DNA of 64,000 nucleotides from Hymenobacter arizonensis. Its GTDB lineage: Bacteria; Bacteroidota; Bacteroidia; Cytophagales; Hymenobacteraceae. The translations under genes and the position numbers were made by a program. The notes beneath the pieces were generated by a model. The model saw only the letters and a list, made by a program, of their open reading frames with translations, was not told where the DNA came from and searched no databases. The stretch spans positions 462,994 through 526,993 of the forward strand of contig NZ_FOXS01000002.1 of NCBI RefSeq assembly GCF_900115775.1. Reading direction: 5' to 3'. This document shows positions 61,233 through 64,000 of the stretch, one piece after another; the first letter of the stretch is position 1; every line of letters starts with the position of its first letter.

Positions 61233-61474
61233 TGCGGCAGCAGGTCCGTTTTGGGTTGATTTCGGCTTTAGCAGCTCTTTCTTCGCTGGCTGTTCAGGCC
61301 CCAACCGTACTCGCTTTGCCAAGTCTGGAATCTTTGCAAACCGCACTGCCCACTTTTGTGGTGCGTACCGTCCGGCACCTTACCATCGTTACGGCTAAGC
61401 CACATGATACCGCTGGCGATGCGCATCGGGGCAGCCACTGTTGTGCTTACTCTCACCAAGCTGTTGTTGTATAA
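61232..61474 (+). CDS. Possible small secreted protein
   Basis: 80 residues if the ATG at 61232 is used; that ATG overlaps the methyltransferase stop (TGATG). A possible signal peptide (FGLISALAALSSLAVQAPTV) precedes a short soluble tail ending HCCAYSHQAVVV. The stop TAA overlaps the next ATG by one base (TAATG at 61472-61476). Both overlaps look like translational coupling, but I know no homologue and the frame could be coincidental. Confidence 0.45.
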   Translation: MRQQVRFGLISALAALSSLAVQAPTVLALPSLESLQTALPTFVVRTVRHLTIVTAKPHDTAGDAHRGSHCCAYSHQAVVV

Positions 61475-63108
61475 TGTCTGTTCGCGCTGAACTGCTGGCT
61501 TTGCTGGCGCTGATTGCCTTGCTTGAAAGCTGCGCCGCCGTGGCCCCGCCCCTGGGCGGCCCGCGCGACCGCACGCCCCCGCGCCGCATCGCGAGCTCGC
61601 CCGACAGCGCCGCCCGCAATGTGAAGCAGCAGTTCGTGCGCCTGATTTTTTCGGAGCCCGTCGTTACCAAGGAGCTGACCAAAAACCTGATTATCACGCC
61701 CCAGCTGCCGGCCGACAACCCCTACAAACTACGCGAAGACCGCAACTCCATCACGCTGCTCTTCGACAAGCCGCTGGACCCGAACACTACCTACAGCTTC
61801 AATTTTCGCGAGGCGGTGGTGGACATCACCGAAGGCTTACCGGCCAAAAACGCCTACCTCAACTTCAGCACCGGCGCCGTGCTCGATTCCGGCCGCGTGA
61901 GCGGCACCGTCACCGACCTGCTCACGGCCAAACCTGCCGCTGAGGTGAGCGTGGGCCTCTACCGTGAAGCCGACACCGCCGGCGTGCGCCGCGGCCGCCC
62001 CTACTACACGGTGCTTACCGACAAGGAAGGCAAATTCAGCTTGAGCTACCTGAAGGCCGGGGCTTATAAATTGTACGCCGTAGCCGATAAGAACAACAAC
62101 GGCCGCTACGACGACGGCGAGAAAATTGCTTACCTGCCCGCGCCCATTGTCATTGCGGGCGACAGCAGCAAGCCCGTCTCGCTGGTCCTAACGCAGCCCG
62201 ACCGGCGCCCGCCCCTGCTCACCACCCGCACGCCCAGCCCCACGCAGCTGCGGTTGGCCTTCAACGAAGGCCTGCGCTCGGCCACGCTGGCGCCGGTGGG
62301 CACTTCCCAGAGCGCGGCGGCCGTGGCCGAAGCCGTGCTGCTCGCCGACCGCGGCCGCACGGTGGTGGTCTTCAAAACGCCCGAGGTTGGCGATGGCCGC
62401 TACCTGCTCACCACGGCCGACAGCACCGGCAACGTGGCCCGCGACACCCTCAACCTCCGCTTCCCGGTGCCACCGGCCACGGCCAAAAGGGCGGCCACTC
62501 CCACGCTCTATTCCGTGGAAGGCAGCCCGCGTTCCGTGTTCCCGGAGGGCCAAATCAAATTCGTGTTTGCCGTGCCAGTGCGCCTGGCCACTGGTCGCCC
62601 GTTTGGCACCCTCATCGAAGACTCCACCAAACGCCGGCCGTTGGCATTGCCCGCCGATGGCAAGCTCAGTGCCGACCGCACGCAGCTAACCGTGCGCTTC
62701 CGCACCAAGGCCAAAGCCCGGCTGGATATTATACTCGACAGCACGGCCATCTCGGCAATCACCGGCGAGCAGTTGCGGCTGCGGCCCCTGCGCCTGGGCA
62801 TCAGCGAACAGGACGTTTCCGCCAGCTTATCGGGCACCATCACCACCAAGGAGAAGAGCTTCGAACTGCAATTGCTGGATGAAAAGCTGCAAGTGGTAGC
62901 CAGCCTGAATTCGCCCAAGGGCACCTATTCCTTTTCCGACGTGGCTCCCGGCACCTACCGCCTGCGCGTGCTCATCGACCGCGACGGCGACGGCAAATGG
63001 CGCAACGGCGACCCCAACCTGCTGCTACCGCCCGAGCCCGTGTTCCTCGACCCCAGGCCCCAGCAAATCAGGGCTGGTTTTGATATCGTGACCCCGCTCA
63101 CATTCTAA
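61474..63108 (+). CDS. Ig-like domain (Big_5) lipoprotein
   Basis: 544 residues from the ATG at 61474; a longer frame from 61441 is unlikely. Lipobox ALIALLESC and the typical start AAVAPPLGGPRDRTPPR. The first domain (about 35-135: VRLIFSEPVVTKELTKNLII, ITLLFDKPLDPNTTYSFNFR) is a Big_5/SbsA-like Ig fold. A carboxypeptidase-like or SdrD-type sandwich (about 150-235) and two further Ig-like units follow. Common in Bacteroidota; function unknown. It may be translated with the frame before it. Confidence 0.92.
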   Translation: MSVRAELLALLALIALLESCAAVAPPLGGPRDRTPPRRIASSPDSAARNVKQQFVRLIFSEPVVTKELTKNLIITPQLPADNPYKLREDRNSITLLFDKPLDPNTTYSFNFREAVVDITEGLPAKNAYLNFSTGAVLDSGRVSGTVTDLLTAKPAAEVSVGLYREADTAGVRRGRPYYTVLTDKEGKFSLSYLKAGAYKLYAVADKNNNGRYDDGEKIAYLPAPIVIAGDSSKPVSLVLTQPDRRPPLLTTRTPSPTQLRLAFNEGLRSATLAPVGTSQSAAAVAEAVLLADRGRTVVVFKTPEVGDGRYLLTTADSTGNVARDTLNLRFPVPPATAKRAATPTLYSVEGSPRSVFPEGQIKFVFAVPVRLATGRPFGTLIEDSTKRRPLALPADGKLSADRTQLTVRFRTKAKARLDIILDSTAISAITGEQLRLRPLRLGISEQDVSASLSGTITTKEKSFELQLLDEKLQVVASLNSPKGTYSFSDVAPGTYRLRVLIDRDGDGKWRNGDPNLLLPPEPVFLDPRPQQIRAGFDIVTPLTF

Positions 63109-63139
63109 ACCAGCGAGCAAAACCAGTATTCCTTTTTGG

Positions 63140-63195
63140 GCCCCTCTCTTTCGTGTCATCAGCCTGCCCCGGCTGCTGGCAGAAGGGGAGGGGCT
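63140..63195 (+). terminator. Possible terminator after the Ig-like lipoprotein gene
   Basis: GCCCCTC and GAGGGGC enclose a smaller hairpin (CAGCC-TGCCCC-GGCTG) and end in TTTTT. The outer stem has mismatches. Confidence 0.6.
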
Positions 63196-63439
63196 TTTTG
63201 CGTTTACTGACACCTTAGGGAAGTTCGCGGCTGCAACATTCACACATCTACCCATAGTAGTTTTCATCGCTAGTCTTTCCCCCACAGTGCTTGTCCTTTT
63301 CACTGCTCACATTCATGAGGGACGCATAGGCGTTGTCGTTTTTAGTCATGTCTTGAGCGATGCCCAATGGAAGCTTGATAAGCTTGCCCTCAAATGCTCC
63401 CAGCGAGCCCAAACCAAGGATTCTGGCTCACTTTACCCA
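63196..63439. other. Gene-free stretch left of the origin cluster
   Basis: No supported gene. Open frames of 92 and 124 codons here have no family features and the latter runs into the DnaA-box cluster. Likely part of the origin region. Confidence 0.5.
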
Positions 63440-63940
63440 CATCCGTGGATAACTAAAGCTCAAATCCAGTTACTGACGGCCTTTTTGAGGACTAATCCAC
63501 CGGTTTTCCACCGGCTTTTCCACACTCATTTTGCGTTGGGGAGAATTTCGGGGATAACCTGGGGGAAACAGGAAGGCCACACGGGGATAAGTGGGGTAGA
63601 AGTTTTTTTGGTGATTCAGGAGCCCACACAGGGGAAAACCGTGGGGGATAATCGGGGATAACTTCTCCACGCCAGCGGGCCTTCCCACACGCCCATTTTA
63701 TGGGGGATACTGAAAATGTGGAAAGAGGACGCAGATGTTGAAAATAATAATAAAGCATTGGTAAACAACTACTTGTTTTCCACAATGCTGGTGGATAGTG
63801 CGTGGATAAGACCGTGCTTACCCCCACGTTATCCACGCTGGGGATAACCTCCCGAGCTTATCCACTTATCAACCGACCTAATGGGTGGGAATAAAAAAGT
63901 TTTTTAGAAAAATGATTTAACAAAAAATTAAGGTTGGGGA
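63440..63940. other. Candidate chromosomal replication origin (oriC) with DnaA boxes
   Basis: At least eight matches or near-matches to the DnaA box TTWTNCACA on either strand. Plus: TTTTCCACC 63504-63512, TTTTCCACA 63516-63524, TTTTCCACA 63776-63784, TTATCCACG 63829-63837, TTATCCACT 63858-63866. Minus: 63444-63452 (CGTGGATAA), 63717-63725 (TGTGGAAAG), 63801-63809 (CGTGGATAA). Further GGGGATAA repeats lie at about 63550-63660. AT-rich stretches at 63740-63755 and 63889-63932 could be the unwinding element. Gene-free, next to mnmG and a parS site. Confidence 0.85.
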
Positions 63941-63946
63941 AAACCC

Positions 63947-64000
63947 GAATCAAGGGTTTGAGCCGCCGGCCCCGAATCAAGGGTTTGAGCCGCCGGCCCC
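63947..64000. repeat. 27-bp tandem direct repeat at the window end
   Basis: Two perfect copies (63947-63973 and 63974-64000) of a unit beginning GAATCAAGGGTTTGAGCCGC and ending CGGCCCC. The last base of the second copy is the window edge, so more copies may follow. It sits just right of the AT-rich part of the origin cluster and could be iterons or a replication-linked repeat. Confidence 0.85.

Noticed and set aside
63287..63661. 124-codon frame on the plus strand near the right end
   Set aside because: It overlaps the DnaA-box cluster, and its sequence reflects repeated GGGGATAA-type bases rather than a protein family.
1..64000. tRNA and rRNA genes
   Set aside because: I looked in intergenic spaces for T-arm-type motifs and rRNA signatures and found none; a covariance-model scan would be decisive.

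Overview
The window looks like chromosomal DNA of a GC-rich member of the Bacteroidota, most like Hymenobacter or a relative in the Cytophagales (inferred from gene content, not from a search). Supporting signs are a type IX secretion sorting domain, PorP/SprF-like and GldJ-like proteins, SusC/TonB-type proteins with carboxypeptidase-like N-domains, many family-typical lipoproteins, DUF4175, DUF2147, DUF4382 and DUF6268 proteins, LytS/LytTR signalling, and several TAnnTTTG -7 promoter boxes upstream of genes.

Layout. 82-5359 is a tripartite drug-efflux operon (TolC-like, HlyD-like, DHA2 MFS) in which a universal stress protein gene and an antisense four-helix-bundle (23S rRNA intervening-sequence type) gene sit between the efflux genes, each bordered by a G/C-run repeat. 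6239-9049 holds an anti-sigma-like membrane protein, two convergent roadblock-like paralogues and an unknown lipoprotein. 9249-15163 has a TonB C-terminal remnant, a TonB-dependent outer-membrane protein and a divergent operon of a LytS-like pseudokinase, an intact LytS-like kinase and a LytTR response regulator. 15459-24158 has an ECF sigma factor translationally coupled to a membrane/beta-barrel protein, a T9SS cargo protein, and small outer-membrane or periplasmic proteins. 24281-28171 has a VWA protein and a second ECF sigma factor with an anti-sigma/TonB fusion. 28610-36178 is a set of exported peptidases (S8, S33, S9, M28) separated by palindromic repeats. 36499-47021 is mostly housekeeping and small accessory genes (fumC, Crp/Fnr, two DinB-like, GNAT, dgkA, thioredoxin-like, DUF4382, AsmA-like). 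47419-49788 has PorP-like and GldJ-like T9SS/gliding proteins. 49869-63108 has comF, exonuclease III, DUF4175, an RsbW-like ATPase, ybeY, an arginyltransferase-like gene, mnmG, a methyltransferase and an Ig-like lipoprotein.

The right end is the most informative non-coding part. A 14-bp perfect parS-type palindrome lies at 58102-58115 just upstream of mnmG, and 63440-63940 contains a cluster of DnaA-box-like sequences, AT-rich stretches and then a 27-bp tandem repeat running to the window edge. Together these suggest that the chromosomal replication origin lies at the right end.

The intergenic spaces carry at least five families of palindromic repeats. Two loci show one palindrome nested inside another, and in at least two cases a repeat arm overlaps or supplies the stop codon of a gene. 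No rRNA, tRNA, CRISPR array, transposase or prophage gene was recognised.
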